Shown: positions 47,712-59,165 of the stretch, one piece after another
Numbering within the stretch: the first letter of the stretch is position 1
How the letters are laid out: each line of letters opens with the position of its first letter
Assembly (NCBI RefSeq): GCF_017303295.1
Contig: NZ_JAFKOK010000001.1
Location: 405,975 to 469,974, forward strand
From: Rhodobacter sp. NTK016B
GTDB lineage: Bacteria; Pseudomonadota; Alphaproteobacteria; Rhodobacterales; Rhodobacteraceae
DNA: 64,000 bases
Direction: 5' to 3'
Made by a program: the position numbers and the translations under genes
Notes under the pieces: generated by a model
What the model saw: only the letters and a program-made list of their open reading frames with translations
Database searches by the model: none
What the model was told of the DNA's origin: nothing

Positions 47712-48215
47712 ATGAAATTCCTGTTGCCAGCGACCGTGCTGACCCTTGGCCTTGCGGTGGCCTTTGCCGTGGCTTTTCCCCCGAGATCGCAGGCACAGGA
47801 CGTGTCTGAGGCCGTGCCACTGGAAAGCGCCGAAGCGCCGATGGCCGGGCTGGTCATTCTGGATGCGGCGGATGTCGAGCTTGAGCAATTCCTGTGGGAG
47901 CAGCGGATCGTCGCGGTGCTGGCCGACAGCCCCAACGACCCTGCCTTCCAGCGCCAGATGCGCGAGATCGCGGAATTGCCGCAGGATCTGGTGACGCGCG
48001 ACGTGATCGTCATCGTCGATACCGACCGCCGGTCCGACAGCCCGCTGCGCCTGCGGCTCAGGCCGCGCGGCTTCATGCTGGCGATCATCGGTAAGGATGG
48101 CGAGATCAAGCAGCGCCGCCCCGCCCCCCGCTCGGTGCGCGAGATTTCGGCCAATATCGACCGCTTCCCGCTCAGACGGCAGGAGATGCTGGAACGGATG
48201 CCCTCGGGCCGCTGA
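47712..48215 (+). CDS. DUF4174-like secreted protein
   Basis: This 167-residue protein has a signal sequence (MKFLLPATVLTLGLAVAFAVAFPP, about residues 1-28). The domain LEQFLWEQRIVAVLADSPND with LRPRGFMLAIIGKDGEIKQRRPAPRSVREI matches DUF4174, a thioredoxin-like fold without the CxxC. Function is unknown. It is the only gene read rightward inside the scpA-pccAB cluster. Confidence 0.75.
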   Translation: MKFLLPATVLTLGLAVAFAVAFPPRSQAQDVSEAVPLESAEAPMAGLVILDAADVELEQFLWEQRIVAVLADSPNDPAFQRQMREIAELPQDLVTRDVIVIVDTDRRSDSPLRLRLRPRGFMLAIIGKDGEIKQRRPAPRSVREISANIDRFPLRRQEMLERMPSGR

Positions 48216-48239
48216 ACACGGCCGACAGGCCCCTGCTCC

Positions 48240-48268
48240 GTCGTCCTGGGACACGGCCCCGGGACGAC
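48240..48268. terminator. Hairpin between DUF4174 gene and pccA
   Basis: An 11-base stem (48240-48250 with 48258-48268) has one G-T wobble and a seven-base loop. It lies between convergent genes and leads into the second copy of the intergenic element. Confidence 0.65.
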
Positions 48269-48291
48269 AGGAGTATTTTCGGCAAAGTGAA
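48263..48291 (+). repeat. Rhodobacterales-type intergenic element, copy 2
   Basis: The core reads CAGGAGTATTTTCGGCAAAG followed by TGAAAG. It aligns with the copy at 30285-30311 (GAGGATATTTCCGGATTAAAG) and likewise lies after a hairpin at a gene end. Confidence 0.45.
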
Positions 48292-48323
48292 AGGGCAGCG
48301 CGCGCATCGCGGTTAACGCATCC

Positions 48324-50327
<2,004 letters not shown>

Positions 50328-50382
50328 GGTCACTCCCCCTGCCCCGTCGGGGCCTCAGAATACGGATGTGCGGCGATGGCTG

Positions 50383-50781
50383 TCATGCGTCGTCCTCATC
50401 CCAATCGCTGTCGTCCTCGTCGCTGATCTCGGCGTCCCAGAAGACGTCGGGATAGGACAGGCGCGCGCGCCGGACATCGATGCGCAAAAGCGCCTCGTAG
50501 CTGCGGGGATCGAACGGGTCCTCGGCGGCGACCACTTCGCGGCCGAAAAGCCACGACAGGCGCCCGGCATCGAGATTGCCGCGCTCGAAAGGCTCGTCGC
50601 CGAAATGCTCCCAGAGCGCGGCGATGAAGGCTTCGTCGGCGCGGCGGTCGGGCGTGCGCCGGTCCTTGAAGCGCTCGCGCGCGACAAGCGGCGTGGCGCC
50701 TTCCTTGACGTTGGCGCGGCGGATCGTGAACTGGAAATCGGTGCCGGGCAGACGCCCGGGAAAGCCGCGATGCTTCAGCAT
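50383..50781 (-). CDS. Conserved hypothetical protein of the pcc operon
   Basis: This 132-residue protein begins MLKHRGFPGRLPGTDFQFTIRRANVKEG and ends in a very acidic tail (EISDEDDSDWDEDDA). The middle has DRRADEAFIAALWEHFGDEPFERGNLDAGRLSWLFGR. I recognise no domain and no membrane segment, so it should be cytoplasmic. GGGAGG precedes the ATG. It sits between pccB and pccA in the same orientation, a position that suggests a role in carboxylase assembly, biotin handling or regulation. Confidence 0.72.
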   Translation of the reverse strand: MLKHRGFPGRLPGTDFQFTIRRANVKEGATPLVARERFKDRRTPDRRADEAFIAALWEHFGDEPFERGNLDAGRLSWLFGREVVAAEDPFDPRSYEALLRIDVRRARLSYPDVFWDAEISDEDDSDWDEDDA

Positions 50782-50868
50782 GGGAGACCTCCCAGCGGCG
50801 CGCGGCAAGACGCGGGCGAGACCAGAAACAGCCCCGCCCGGCGCGACGTCATGGCGATGCGGAAAAGA

Positions 50869-51033
50869 TCAGCCGTATTTCGGGTCGACAGGTTCCACGT
50901 AGATCGGCGCGGGTGCCGGCTGCGGGTCGACGGGGACGTATTCATCCTGGTGGTGGCTCGAGAAGTGGCTGCAGCCACCCAGCACGGCCAGACCAAGAAC
51001 GGCGACAACGGCGCCGATCGGGGCTTTGGACAT
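50869..51033 (-). CDS. Very small lipoprotein
   Basis: This 54-residue protein has a signal peptide and lipobox VLGGC (Cys21). The mature part is His-, Pro- and Asp-rich (SHFSSHHQDEYVPVDPQPAPAPIYVEP). AGGAG lies before the ATG. It is in the pcc operon between pccB and the acidic-tail protein. No function is known to me. Confidence 0.65.
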   Translation of the reverse strand: MSKAPIGAVVAVLGLAVLGGCSHFSSHHQDEYVPVDPQPAPAPIYVEPVDPKYG

Positions 51034-51296
51034 TGATTGCTCCTGCTCTCTGCGCGATCCGGTCGACGGGCAAACCCGATACGCCGAATGCTCTTTATCA
51101 CGCAATCCACAGCGGATGCGCTGAGGGCGAGCATATCCCAAGAGATGGGCCAAATCCAGTTTTTGTGTTCAAACATGGGGGCTTGCAAGGCGTTCTGTGG
51201 TTTTGCCGCATCGACGGGCGTTGCGGCGGTGTCAAGAAATCAACATCTAGCGGCCGACAGGGGCCAAGCCTCAGATGCTGGGGGAGCGTCCCGCCC

Positions 51297-52829
51297 TTAC
51301 AGCGGGATGTTGTCGTGCTTCTTCCACGGATTGGACAGCTTCTTGCCGCGCAGGCTGGCAAAGGCGCGGGCCACCCGGCGCCGGGTCGAGCGCGGCTGGA
51401 TCACCTCGTCGATGAAGCCCTTCTCGGCGGCGACGAACGGATTCGCGAAACGGTCCTCGTAATCCTTGGTGCGTGCGGCGATCTTGTCCTTGTCGGCCAG
51501 CTCGCTGCGATAGAGGATCTCGACCGCGCCCTTGGCGCCCATCACCGCGATCTCGGCGGTGGGCCAGGCATAGTTGAAATCGCCACGCAGGTGCTTCGAC
51601 GCCATCACGTCATAGGCGCCGCCATAGGCCTTGCGGGTGATGACGGTGACCTTCGGCACCGTCGCCTCGCCATAGGCGAACAGCAGCTTGGCGCCATGCT
51701 TGATGACGCCGCCATATTCCTGCCCCGTCCCTGGCAGGAAGCCGGGCACGTCGACGAGGGTCAGGATCGGGATTTCGAAGGCGTCGCAGAAGCGCACGAA
51801 ACGCGCGGCCTTGCGCGAGCTGTCGATATCCAGACACCCCGCCAGCACCATCGGCTGGTTGGCGACCACGCCGACTGTCTGGCCTTCGATCCGTACGAAG
51901 CCGGTGATGATGTTCTTCGCGAAATCCTGCTGGATCTCGTAGAAATCACCCTCATCCGCGACTTTGTGGATCAGCTCCTTCATGTCGTAGGGCGTGTTGG
52001 GATTGTCGGGGATCAGCGTATCGAGGCTGTCTTCGATCCGGCCCGGCTCGTCGAAGAAGGGACGCACCGGCGGCTTCTCGCGGTTGTTGAGCGGAAGGAA
52101 GTCCACCAGCCTGCGGACCTCGATCAGGGCTTCGACATCGTTCTCAAAGGCCCCGTCCGCGACCGAGGATTTCTTGGTATGGGTCGAGGCCCCGCCCAGT
52201 TCTTCGGCGGTGACGATCTCGTTGGTGACGGTCTTGACCACATCGGGGCCGGTCACGAACATGTAGGACGAATCGCGCACCATGAAGATGAAGTCGGTCA
52301 TCGCCGGCGAATAGACCGCGCCGCCCGCGCAGGGGCCCATGATGACCGAGATCTGCGGCACCACGCCCGAGGCCATGATGTTGCGCTGGAACACGTCGGC
52401 ATAGCCCGCGAGCGAGGCCACACCTTCCTGGATCCGCGCACCGCCCGAATCGTTCAGGCCGATCACCGGCGCGCCGTTCTGGATGGCCATGTCCATGATC
52501 TTGCAGATCTTCTGCGCATGGGTTTCAGAAAGCGAACCGCCGAAGACGGTGAAATCCTGACTGAAGACATAGACCATGCGGCCATTGATCGTGCCCCAGC
52601 CGGTCACGACGCCGTCGCCATAGGGGCGATCCTGCTCCATGCCGAAATCGGTGCAGCGATGGGCGACGAAGGTGTCGAATTCCTCGAACGAGCCTTCATC
52701 AAGCAGCAGTTCCAGCCGTTCGCGGGCGGTCAGCTTGCCCTTGGCGTGCTGCGAATCGATGCGCCGCTGCCCCCCTCCCAGGCGAGCTTGCGCGCGGCGG
52801 GTCTCGAGCTCTTGCAGGATATCTTTCAT
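51297..52829 (-). CDS. pccB: Propionyl-CoA carboxylase beta (carboxyltransferase) subunit
   Basis: This 510-residue carboxyltransferase has two crotonase-like halves with the acyl-CoA and biotin sites in [29 protein letters not shown] and [17 protein letters not shown]. It transfers CO2 from carboxybiotin to propionyl-CoA. The ATG at 52829 has a GAGGAGG upstream. PccR-type boxes lie 70-115 bases further upstream. The next genes of the operon begin 263 bases downstream. Confidence 0.96.
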   Translation of the reverse strand: MKDILQELETRRAQARLGGGQRRIDSQHAKGKLTARERLELLLDEGSFEEFDTFVAHRCTDFGMEQDRPYGDGVVTGWGTINGRMVYVFSQDFTVFGGSLSETHAQKICKIMDMAIQNGAPVIGLNDSGGARIQEGVASLAGYADVFQRNIMASGVVPQISVIMGPCAGGAVYSPAMTDFIFMVRDSSYMFVTGPDVVKTVTNEIVTAEELGGASTHTKKSSVADGAFENDVEALIEVRRLVDFLPLNNREKPPVRPFFDEPGRIEDSLDTLIPDNPNTPYDMKELIHKVADEGDFYEIQQDFAKNIITGFVRIEGQTVGVVANQPMVLAGCLDIDSSRKAARFVRFCDAFEIPILTLVDVPGFLPGTGQEYGGVIKHGAKLLFAYGEATVPKVTVITRKAYGGAYDVMASKHLRGDFNYAWPTAEIAVMGAKGAVEILYRSELADKDKIAARTKDYEDRFANPFVAAEKGFIDEVIQPRSTRRRVARAFASLRGKKLSNPWKKHDNIPL

Positions 52830-52897
52830 CGACGCCTCCTCGGATTTGGCGGCAATCTACGGGTGCAGGGAGCGCAAAGAAAGCAAAAACAAGAAAA

Positions 52898-52945
52898 TTT
52901 GCAAAGACATTGCCAAGCGCCCAGTGCGAATTGCAAACTCGCAAA
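52898..52945 (-). promoter_or_regulatory. PccR-like operator at the pccB promoter
   Basis: TTTGCAAA at 52898-52905 is followed after GACA by TTGCCAAG at 52910-52917, close to the known PccR motif TTTGCAAA-N4-TTTGCAAA. A further TTGCAAACTCGCAAA lies at 52931-52945. PccR activates pccB in Rhodobacter sphaeroides. Confidence 0.7.
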
Positions 52946-53058
52946 TACTCCCGCGAAAGCTGAGCGGAACGAGCCTGCCGCTATGTGCCGCTAACGCGCC
53001 CCCCGGCCCGGCGCGCGACGCTATCCGTCTGAAACGCGCGAAAGCGCGTCAGCGTATC

Positions 53059-53087
53059 TGGACACTCCCCGCGCGCAACTCTACACT
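53059..53087 (+). promoter_or_regulatory. Sigma70-like promoter of the MFS gene, leaderless geometry
   Basis: TGGACA (53059-53064), 17 bases, then TACACT (53082-53087). The -10 box ends six bases before the ATG at 53094, so transcription would start at the A of the start codon. Confidence 0.65.
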
Positions 53088-53093
53088 TGTAAA

Positions 53094-54305
53094 ATGAATG
53101 GTATGACGCCCCGGTTTCTCGACCGCACAACCCCCCCGCATTTGGCCACGCTGATCCTCATTTCGGGGGTTTCGGCCCTGTCGATGAACGTGTTCCTGCC
53201 ATCGCTGCCGAACATGGCCGAGTATTTCGACGCCGAATACCGTGTGCTGCAATTGTCGGTCTCGGTCTATCTGGGCTTCAGCGCGCTTTTGCAGATCCTG
53301 ATCGGCCCGCTGTCGGACCGTTTCGGGCGCCGTAATATCCTGCTGGGATCGCTCGCGATCTTCGTGCTCGCCTCGATCGGCACGCTGGTGGCGCCCAATG
53401 CCACGACCTTCCTGATCTTCCGCATGTTGCAGGCCGCCGTCGCGACCGGCATGGCGTTGAGCCGCGCCATCGTGCGCGACATGGTCGACGAGGAACGTGC
53501 GGCCTCGATGATCGCCTATGTCACGCTGGGCATGTCCATCGTGCCGATGATCGGGCCGGTGATCGGCGGCGCGCTGGACGAGGTCTTCGGCTGGAAAGCC
53601 AGTTTCGCGCTGCTGACGGCTCTCGGCATCCTTGTTCTGTGGCTGGTCTATACAGATCTGGGCGAAACAATGGAGCGCAAGCCCACGAGCTTCCGTGCCC
53701 AGATCGCCGATTACCCGGAATTGCTGACCTCGCCCCGGTTCTGGGGCTACGTGCTGTCGACCGCATTCGCGTCGGGCGTGTTCTTTGCCTATCTCGGTGG
53801 CGCGCCCTTCGTCGGCACCGTGCTTTACGGTTTGGAGCCCAGCGAACTGGGCCTGTTCTTCAGCGCGGCGGGGCTGGGCTACGGGCTGGGCAATTACCTG
53901 TCGGGCCGCTTCACGATGCGCGCTGGCCTGAACAAGATGATCATCTACGGCAACGTCATGATGGGCCTCGGCATGGTGCTGCAGATCCTTGCGGCAGCGA
54001 CCGGGATCGGCGGGGCTGCGGGCTTTTTCTCGCCCTTCCTGATCATCGGCATCGGCAACGGGCTGATCCTGCCCAATTCCAATGCCGGGATGCTGTCGGT
54101 GCGGCCTGCATTGGCGGGCACGGCGGCGGGACTGGGCGGGGCCTTCATGATCGGCGGCGGGGCGCTTTTGTCGGCCCTCGCCGGCGCGTGGCTGACCGAG
54201 GAAACAGGCGCCTGGCCGCTGATCGCGATCATGACCGCATCAACGCTCGGCTCGTTCCTGTCGATCCTGCTGGTGATCCGCCGCGCCAAGAAGCTGGGCC
54301 TGTAG
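53094..54305 (+). CDS. MFS efflux transporter, Bcr/CflA (DHA1) type
   Basis: This 403-residue membrane protein has 12 predicted helices and the drug/H+ antiporter motif A, GPLSDRFGRRNILLG, after helix 2. Motif C-like GPVIGGALDEVFGW follows in helix 5. Bcr/CflA pumps export bicyclomycin, chloramphenicol or related compounds; the substrate here is unknown. No Shine-Dalgarno sequence is present and the promoter geometry points to a leaderless mRNA. An ATG three codons later is an alternative start. It lies between pccB and pccR without a visible metabolic link. Confidence 0.88.
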   Translation: MNGMTPRFLDRTTPPHLATLILISGVSALSMNVFLPSLPNMAEYFDAEYRVLQLSVSVYLGFSALLQILIGPLSDRFGRRNILLGSLAIFVLASIGTLVAPNATTFLIFRMLQAAVATGMALSRAIVRDMVDEERAASMIAYVTLGMSIVPMIGPVIGGALDEVFGWKASFALLTALGILVLWLVYTDLGETMERKPTSFRAQIADYPELLTSPRFWGYVLSTAFASGVFFAYLGGAPFVGTVLYGLEPSELGLFFSAAGLGYGLGNYLSGRFTMRAGLNKMIIYGNVMMGLGMVLQILAAATGIGGAAGFFSPFLIIGIGNGLILPNSNAGMLSVRPALAGTAAGLGGAFMIGGGALLSALAGAWLTEETGAWPLIAIMTASTLGSFLSILLVIRRAKKLGL

Positions 54306-54333
54306 GCGGCACCGCCGAGGATACAGGGAACGC

Positions 54334-54375
54334 TTGGCAGGAAGGGTTTGCAAAGCTAGTCTGCGGACTTGCAAA
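54334..54375 (+). promoter_or_regulatory. pccR promoter with two PccR-like boxes
   Basis: TTGGCA and TAGTCT (54334-54339, 54357-54362) are 17 bases apart. TTTGCAAA (54347-54354) lies in the spacer and CTTGCAAA (54368-54375) just downstream. Extended arms GGGTTTGCAAAG and CTTGCAAACCC form an inverted repeat. The placement fits autorepression. Confidence 0.7.
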
Positions 54376-54398
54376 CCCTTGGGCGAGGCGGAAACCAG

Positions 54399-55805
54399 AT
54401 GGCTGTGCAGAAACTTTACGCCGGGGCGAAGCTGCGCGAGATTCGCCTGCGGATGGAACTGACGCAGAAAGAATTCGCCGCCCGGCTCGGCGTGTCGCTG
54501 CCCTATCTCAACCAGATGGAAAACAACAACCGGCCGGTTTCGACCGCGGTGGTTCTGGCCCTTGCGCGGGAATTCGGGACCGATGTCACCGAGCTGTCGA
54601 CCGGCGACAGCGAACGCATGGTGACCGATCTGCGCGAGGCTCTCGCCGATCCGGTCTTCCCCGCCCCGGCCCCGAGCGCCGCCGATCTGCGGCTGGTTGC
54701 CTCCAACGCGCCGGGCGTGGCGCGCGCGCTGCTGGCGCTGCACCGGGCCTATCGCCAGACGCATGAGCGGCTGGCCTCGCTGGACGAGGCGCTGGGGCGC
54801 GAGGACCGCGTGCTCAGGGCCTCGCCCTGGGAGGAAGTGCGCGATTTCTTCCATTATTGCGACAATTACATCGACGCCGTCGACCGCGCGGCCGAGCATT
54901 TCGCCAGCGGGCCCGACACGCTGGACGCCAAGATCGCGCGCCTGCTCGAACGGCGCGGCGTGGTGACACAGGCGACCGACGGGCCGATCCTGCGCAGCTA
55001 CGACCCGCAGCGCCGGGTGCTGATGCTGTCGGACAAGGCCAGCGGTGCGACGAAGCGCTTCCAGATGCTGCACCAGCTGGCCCTGCTGACCCAGAACGAC
55101 CTGCTGGAAGCGACGCTGGATCTGGCGCGCTTCCAGTCGGACGAGGCCCGCAGCATCGCCAAGATCGGGCTGGCCAATTACTTCGCCGGGGCGGCCCTGC
55201 TGCCCTACCGCACGTTTCTCGCCGCCGCGCAGGAAAGCCGCCACGATCTGGAGATCCTCGCCGACCGCTTTGGCGCGTCGATCGAACAGATCGCGCACCG
55301 GCTTTCGACCCTGCAGCGGCCCGGTGCCAAAGGTGTGCCGTTCTGGTTCGTGCGGGTCGATCAGGCCGGGACAATCACCAAGCGCCACTCGGCCACGCGG
55401 CTGCAATTCGCCCGTTACGGGGGCGCCTGTCCGCTTTGGAACGTGCACCGGGCTTTCGAGACGCCGGGCCGGTTCTTGCGGCAGCTGGCCGAGACGCCGG
55501 ACGGGGTGAGGTATTTCTCGCTGGCGCGGGACGTGTCGAAATCGGGCGGATCATTCCGCGCGCCGGTCCGGCGCTATGCCATCGGGCTGGGCTGCGAGAT
55601 CCGCCACGCCGAGGCACTGACCTATGCCGACGATATGGACCTGACCAATCCGCAGGCGTTCGAGCCAATCGGCATTTCCTGCCGCATCTGCGCGCGCCCC
55701 GATTGCCACCAGCGCTCGGTCCCGCCGCTGGAACAGGAACTGCGCGTCGATCACGACATGCGCGGCATCCTGCCCTATGCCATTGCCGGGCCGCAGCAAA
55801 GCTGA
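54399..55805 (+). CDS. pccR: Short-chain fatty acyl-CoA regulator PccR
   Basis: This 468-residue ScfR-family regulator has an N-terminal XRE helix-turn-helix (residues about 8-62, LREIRLRMELTQKEFAARLGVSLPYLNQMEN), a central IrrE/M78-like domain and a C-terminal DUF2083-like region with SCRICARPDCHQRSVPP. The metallopeptidase HExxH is degenerate (HQLAL, His225), so it is not expected to be a protease. PccR of Rhodobacter sphaeroides senses propionyl-CoA level, activates pccB and represses itself. The operators seen at pccB and pccR support the same job here. Confidence 0.92.
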   Translation: MAVQKLYAGAKLREIRLRMELTQKEFAARLGVSLPYLNQMENNNRPVSTAVVLALAREFGTDVTELSTGDSERMVTDLREALADPVFPAPAPSAADLRLVASNAPGVARALLALHRAYRQTHERLASLDEALGREDRVLRASPWEEVRDFFHYCDNYIDAVDRAAEHFASGPDTLDAKIARLLERRGVVTQATDGPILRSYDPQRRVLMLSDKASGATKRFQMLHQLALLTQNDLLEATLDLARFQSDEARSIAKIGLANYFAGAALLPYRTFLAAAQESRHDLEILADRFGASIEQIAHRLSTLQRPGAKGVPFWFVRVDQAGTITKRHSATRLQFARYGGACPLWNVHRAFETPGRFLRQLAETPDGVRYFSLARDVSKSGGSFRAPVRRYAIGLGCEIRHAEALTYADDMDLTNPQAFEPIGISCRICARPDCHQRSVPPLEQELRVDHDMRGILPYAIAGPQQS

Positions 55806-55883
55806 CAGCCAGAACGACAAGCACGAAACGAAACAGGCCGCCTCGAACAGAGGCGGCCCCGGGTCCCAACCCTTACAGCAGCG

Positions 55884-56126
55884 TCAGACGGCGTCGCGCA
55901 GCTTCGCGGCAATTTCGTCTTTCAGGGCAAGCCGCTTCTTGCGAAGGGCGGTCTCGTGCTCTTCCGACATCGGTTCGACATTGGTTTCGGCACGGTGAAT
56001 ATCGTCATTCACCTGCTGATATTCCTCAGCGATCTTCGCGAAATGCGAATCGGTGCCTTTGAGCGCCTGAATCTTGTCGGCATCGGCCGGGAATTCCTGG
56101 GCCAGTCCGTGGGGCGTGTTCGACAT
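55884..56126 (-). CDS. YdcH/DUF465 family small protein
   Basis: This 80-residue helical protein has the DUF465 ending EEHETALRKKRLALKDEIAAKLRDA, with a coiled-coil pattern. Members are common in alphaproteobacteria, but their function is unknown. It is followed on the same strand by nothing close; the upstream hemerythrin gene ends 65 bases away. It could be in one unit with it. Confidence 0.82.
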   Translation of the reverse strand: MSNTPHGLAQEFPADADKIQALKGTDSHFAKIAEEYQQVNDDIHRAETNVEPMSEEHETALRKKRLALKDEIAAKLRDAV

Positions 56127-56191
56127 CGTTCTCTCCGTCTTGCTGTCCCGATCAGATTAGCGCTCCCGAACCCGCGCGCCTTTGATCTGGA

Positions 56192-56752
56192 TCATAAGCT
56201 GAGCGCGTGATGTAGAATTACCGGCACGACGATTTCTTCCTCGTCCTCGAGATGCCGGTCAAGAAAGGTCTCGAACGGTGTCAGCGCCTCTTCAAGCCGC
56301 GCCGCCGTCTCGCGCGGGGGTTCGTTCTTGCTGATCGCCTGCAGCACGGCATTGGTGCGGTCGGCCAGCCCACGGATATGCGCGTCCAGCATGTGATGGT
56401 CGGCATCGAGCAGCTCAAACCCGTGCTCGAGCCGCGGCTCGGCGCGCGCAAGCATCGGGAAATAATGGTGATCTTCGATCTGATGGTGGCCGTGCAGATC
56501 GTTGAGCAGCCCCCCGGCGATCTGGATCAGCGCGCGGGGGTCGGGCTCGGCGTCCTGCTCGACGATCGAGCGCGCGCGGGCCTGTAGCATCGGCAGCATC
56601 TTTCGGAAGGCCAGATGCCGCTCAAGCCAGAAACGCGTGAGGCCGTCGAAATTGGCGTGTCCCTGCCAGCTGTCGCGGGGGTATTCGGCCACCAGCACGC
56701 GCAGCGCATCCGGCAGGGCGCTTCGGTGTTCGAGGTCTTCGAATTCGCTCAC
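56192..56752 (-). CDS. Hemerythrin-domain protein
   Basis: This 186-residue protein has the four-helix hemerythrin pattern with di-iron ligands: HANFDGLTRFWLERH, LHGHHQIEDHHYFPML, LDADHHMLDAH and FLDRHLEDEEEIVVP. It should bind O2 or sense redox state. It lies between the thermonuclease gene and the YdcH-like gene on the same strand. The proteins show no obvious pathway link. Confidence 0.85.
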   Translation of the reverse strand: MSEFEDLEHRSALPDALRVLVAEYPRDSWQGHANFDGLTRFWLERHLAFRKMLPMLQARARSIVEQDAEPDPRALIQIAGGLLNDLHGHHQIEDHHYFPMLARAEPRLEHGFELLDADHHMLDAHIRGLADRTNAVLQAISKNEPPRETAARLEEALTPFETFLDRHLEDEEEIVVPVILHHALSL

Positions 56753-56773
56753 ATCGTTCCTTTCCGCGCGCTC

Positions 56774-57448
56774 TCAGCGCTGCGCCGGACGCCAACCGGC
56801 GGCCTGCGCCTGTTCTTCGGTGCAAAACCACTGCTCGCCGCGCGTGGTGTCGATCCGGGTGCGTTCGTAATCGCGCTGCCCCGGCAGGTGATAGATCTGT
56901 CCGCTGGACGAGATATTGCCCTTGATCGCACAGTCAACGCGCGGCGGGGTCTGGGCGGGCGTTTCGGCCTGCCTGTCGGCGCGCTGTCTGGCGCGATACT
57001 CGGCGGGGCGGGTGACATAGCGGCCGCCATGTTGCCAGATGCCGCGCCCGGTGCTGTGCGCCGCGCGTTCATCGCGGATATAGGCGTGTGAATAGCGGCG
57101 ATAGGCCAGCGCGGCCCCGCCGCGGACCATTTCCGCGCCCAGATCGCCCTGCCCCGCGCGGCACCGCGCGACAAGCCGGTCGTAGCGGTCCTGAAGATCG
57201 CCTGCGCAGATCACCTCGCGCCCGGCGATGAGCGCGACCATATGGTCCCGCGACCACGCCCCGCAGGCCCAGTCTTCGCCCGGCCCTTCGCAGCGTTGGT
57301 CGAGTTCGGGCGCGTCGATGCCTTCGATCCGCACGGTGATACCGGCAACATCCAGCGTGTCGCCGTCGATCACCCGCGCGGCACCCCGCACATCGGCCTG
57401 TGCAGCGCCGGCGAGTATGAGGACGAAAAGTGAACAAATCCTTAACAT
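56774..57448 (-). CDS. Secreted thermonuclease-like (SNase) protein
   Basis: This 224-residue protein has a signal peptide (about residues 1-18) and a staphylococcal nuclease-like OB-fold with RVIDGDTLDV, IRIEGIDAPELDQRCE and RYDRLVARC. These hold the Ca2+- and phosphate-contacting residues of the family. A C-terminal extension with QWFCTEEQAQAAGWRPA is an excalibur-like module. It probably degrades nucleic acid in the periplasm or outside. Confidence 0.85.
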   Translation of the reverse strand: MLRICSLFVLILAGAAQADVRGAARVIDGDTLDVAGITVRIEGIDAPELDQRCEGPGEDWACGAWSRDHMVALIAGREVICAGDLQDRYDRLVARCRAGQGDLGAEMVRGGAALAYRRYSHAYIRDERAAHSTGRGIWQHGGRYVTRPAEYRARQRADRQAETPAQTPPRVDCAIKGNISSSGQIYHLPGQRDYERTRIDTTRGEQWFCTEEQAQAAGWRPAQR

Positions 57449-57502
57449 GGCCCGGGTGTAGCCGCAGCGGAGTCGCGGGGCAAGGCAAGGATTTGTTAAC
57501 GC

Positions 57503-59155
57503 TTAACGCTGCGCCGTGGCCCAGTCGGGATTGAGCCAGGGCTCAAGATTTGACGCCGGAAGCGGGTCTTTGCCCAAGATATGGTCAGCCATCTTCTCGC
57601 CGGTCATGATCGACGGGCCGTTCAGGTTGCCATTGGTGATGCGCGGAAAGACCGAGCTGTCGGCGACGCGCAGCCCCTCGACACCGATCACCCGCCCCTG
57701 CCCGTCGACCACCGCGTCGGGGTCGTCGCGCCGCCCCATCCGGGCGGTGCCACAGGGGTGATAGGCCGATTCGGCGTGTTCCCGGATGAAAGCGTCCAGC
57801 TCATCATCCGATTGTATTGCGGCACCCGGCTGGATCTCGTGCTTGACGAATTTCGCCATCGCGGGCTGGCCGACGATTTCGCGCGTCAGACGGATCGCGG
57901 TGCGGAACTCGGTCCAGTCGTCGGGATGGCTCATATAGTTGAAGCGGATCACCGGGTTGTCGGCGGGATCGGTCGAGCGCAGCCGCACCGTGCCGCGCGA
58001 TTTCGAGCGCATCGGGCCGACATGGGTCTGGAACCCGTGCCCCTCGGCCACCGCCTGCCCGTCATAGCGCACGGCGATGGGCAGGAAATGGTACTGGATA
58101 TCGGGATAGTCGATCCCTGCCGCCGAGCGGATGAAGCCGCAGCTTTCGAACTGGTTCGACGCGCCCGGCCCGGTCTTCGACAGCAACCACTTGGCGCCGA
58201 CATAGGCCTTGCCCCACAGGTTCCAGTACCGAAACAGGCTGATCGGATCGATCGTGGCGAATTGCAGGTACAGTTCCAGATGGTCCTGCAGGTTCGAGCC
58301 GACGCCGGGACGGTCTGCGATCACCTCGATCCCGTGTTCGCGCAGATGCCCGGCGGGGCCGATGCCCGACAGCATCAGGATCTTCGGCGTGTTGAGCGAC
58401 GAAGCCGCCAGCACCACCTCGCGCCCCGCCGTCAGGATGCGCCCGTCGCTCATCACCACGCCGGTGGCGCGACCGTTCTCGATATGCACGCGCGCGGCAA
58501 GGCCCCGCTCGACGCGCACGCGCCCGGTGCGGATCGCGGGTTTGAGATAGGCCTTGGCGGCGGACCAGCGCTGGCCCTTGAAGATCGTCGCCTCCATGGC
58601 GCCGAAGCCTTCCTGTTGCTGGCCGTTATAGTCGCGCGTGACCGGATATCCCGCCTGCTGGCCCGCTTCGATAAAGGCGTTGAAAAGCGGGTTCTCGCGC
58701 GCGCCGCGGCTGATATGCAGCGGGCCGTCATGGCCGCGCCAATCCTCGCCGCCACCGGCATCGGCCCCGCCATGCCAGCTTTCCATGCGCTTGAAATAGG
58801 GCAGGACATCGGAAAAGCCCCAGCCCTCGGCGCCCTGCTCTTCCCAATGGTCGTAGTCCTTGGCGTGGCCGCGCACATAGACCATGCCGTTGATCGAGGA
58901 CGACCCGCCGATCACCTTGCCGCGCGGGGTAACGAGACGCCGCCCGCCCAGCCCCGGCTCCGGTTCCGAGGACATGCCCCAGTCGTAGCGCTTCATATTC
59001 ATCGGATAGGACAGCGCGCCGGGCATGTTGATGAACGGACCGGCATCGCTGCCGCCGAATTCGATCACCACGACCGAATGCCCCGCCTCGGCCAGCCTAT
59101 AGGCCACGGCCGAGCCGCCGGACCCGGCGCCGACGATGATGTAATCCGCGTTCAT
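57503..59155 (-). CDS. betA: Choline dehydrogenase (GMC oxidoreductase)
   Basis: This 550-residue flavoprotein begins [18 protein letters not shown] (FAD-binding GxGxxG). It has the GMC signatures [18 protein letters not shown] and [17 protein letters not shown], and the active-site His in [10 protein letters not shown] with Asn in [11 protein letters not shown], as in BetA. It oxidises choline to betaine aldehyde at the inner membrane. It is the last gene of betI-betB-betA, ten bases after betB. Confidence 0.94.
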   Translation of the reverse strand: MNADYIIVGAGSGGSAVAYRLAEAGHSVVVIEFGGSDAGPFINMPGALSYPMNMKRYDWGMSSEPEPGLGGRRLVTPRGKVIGGSSSINGMVYVRGHAKDYDHWEEQGAEGWGFSDVLPYFKRMESWHGGADAGGGEDWRGHDGPLHISRGARENPLFNAFIEAGQQAGYPVTRDYNGQQQEGFGAMEATIFKGQRWSAAKAYLKPAIRTGRVRVERGLAARVHIENGRATGVVMSDGRILTAGREVVLAASSLNTPKILMLSGIGPAGHLREHGIEVIADRPGVGSNLQDHLELYLQFATIDPISLFRYWNLWGKAYVGAKWLLSKTGPGASNQFESCGFIRSAAGIDYPDIQYHFLPIAVRYDGQAVAEGHGFQTHVGPMRSKSRGTVRLRSTDPADNPVIRFNYMSHPDDWTEFRTAIRLTREIVGQPAMAKFVKHEIQPGAAIQSDDELDAFIREHAESAYHPCGTARMGRRDDPDAVVDGQGRVIGVEGLRVADSSVFPRITNGNLNGPSIMTGEKMADHILGKDPLPASNLEPWLNPDWATAQR

Positions 59156-59165
59156 GCTCTGAGCC

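Noticed and set aside
45079..47715. Long plus-strand open frame opposite scpA
   Set aside because: Codon-bias shadow; no motif and its start lies inside the MAPEG gene.
51037..51462. Plus-strand open frame in the gap between pccB and the small lipoprotein gene
   Set aside because: It runs into pccB antisense and has no recognisable domain; the 263-base gap looks non-coding.
53094..54305. Propionate transporter between pccB and pccR
   Set aside because: The sequence is a Bcr/CflA drug-type MFS protein; position alone does not support propionate transport.
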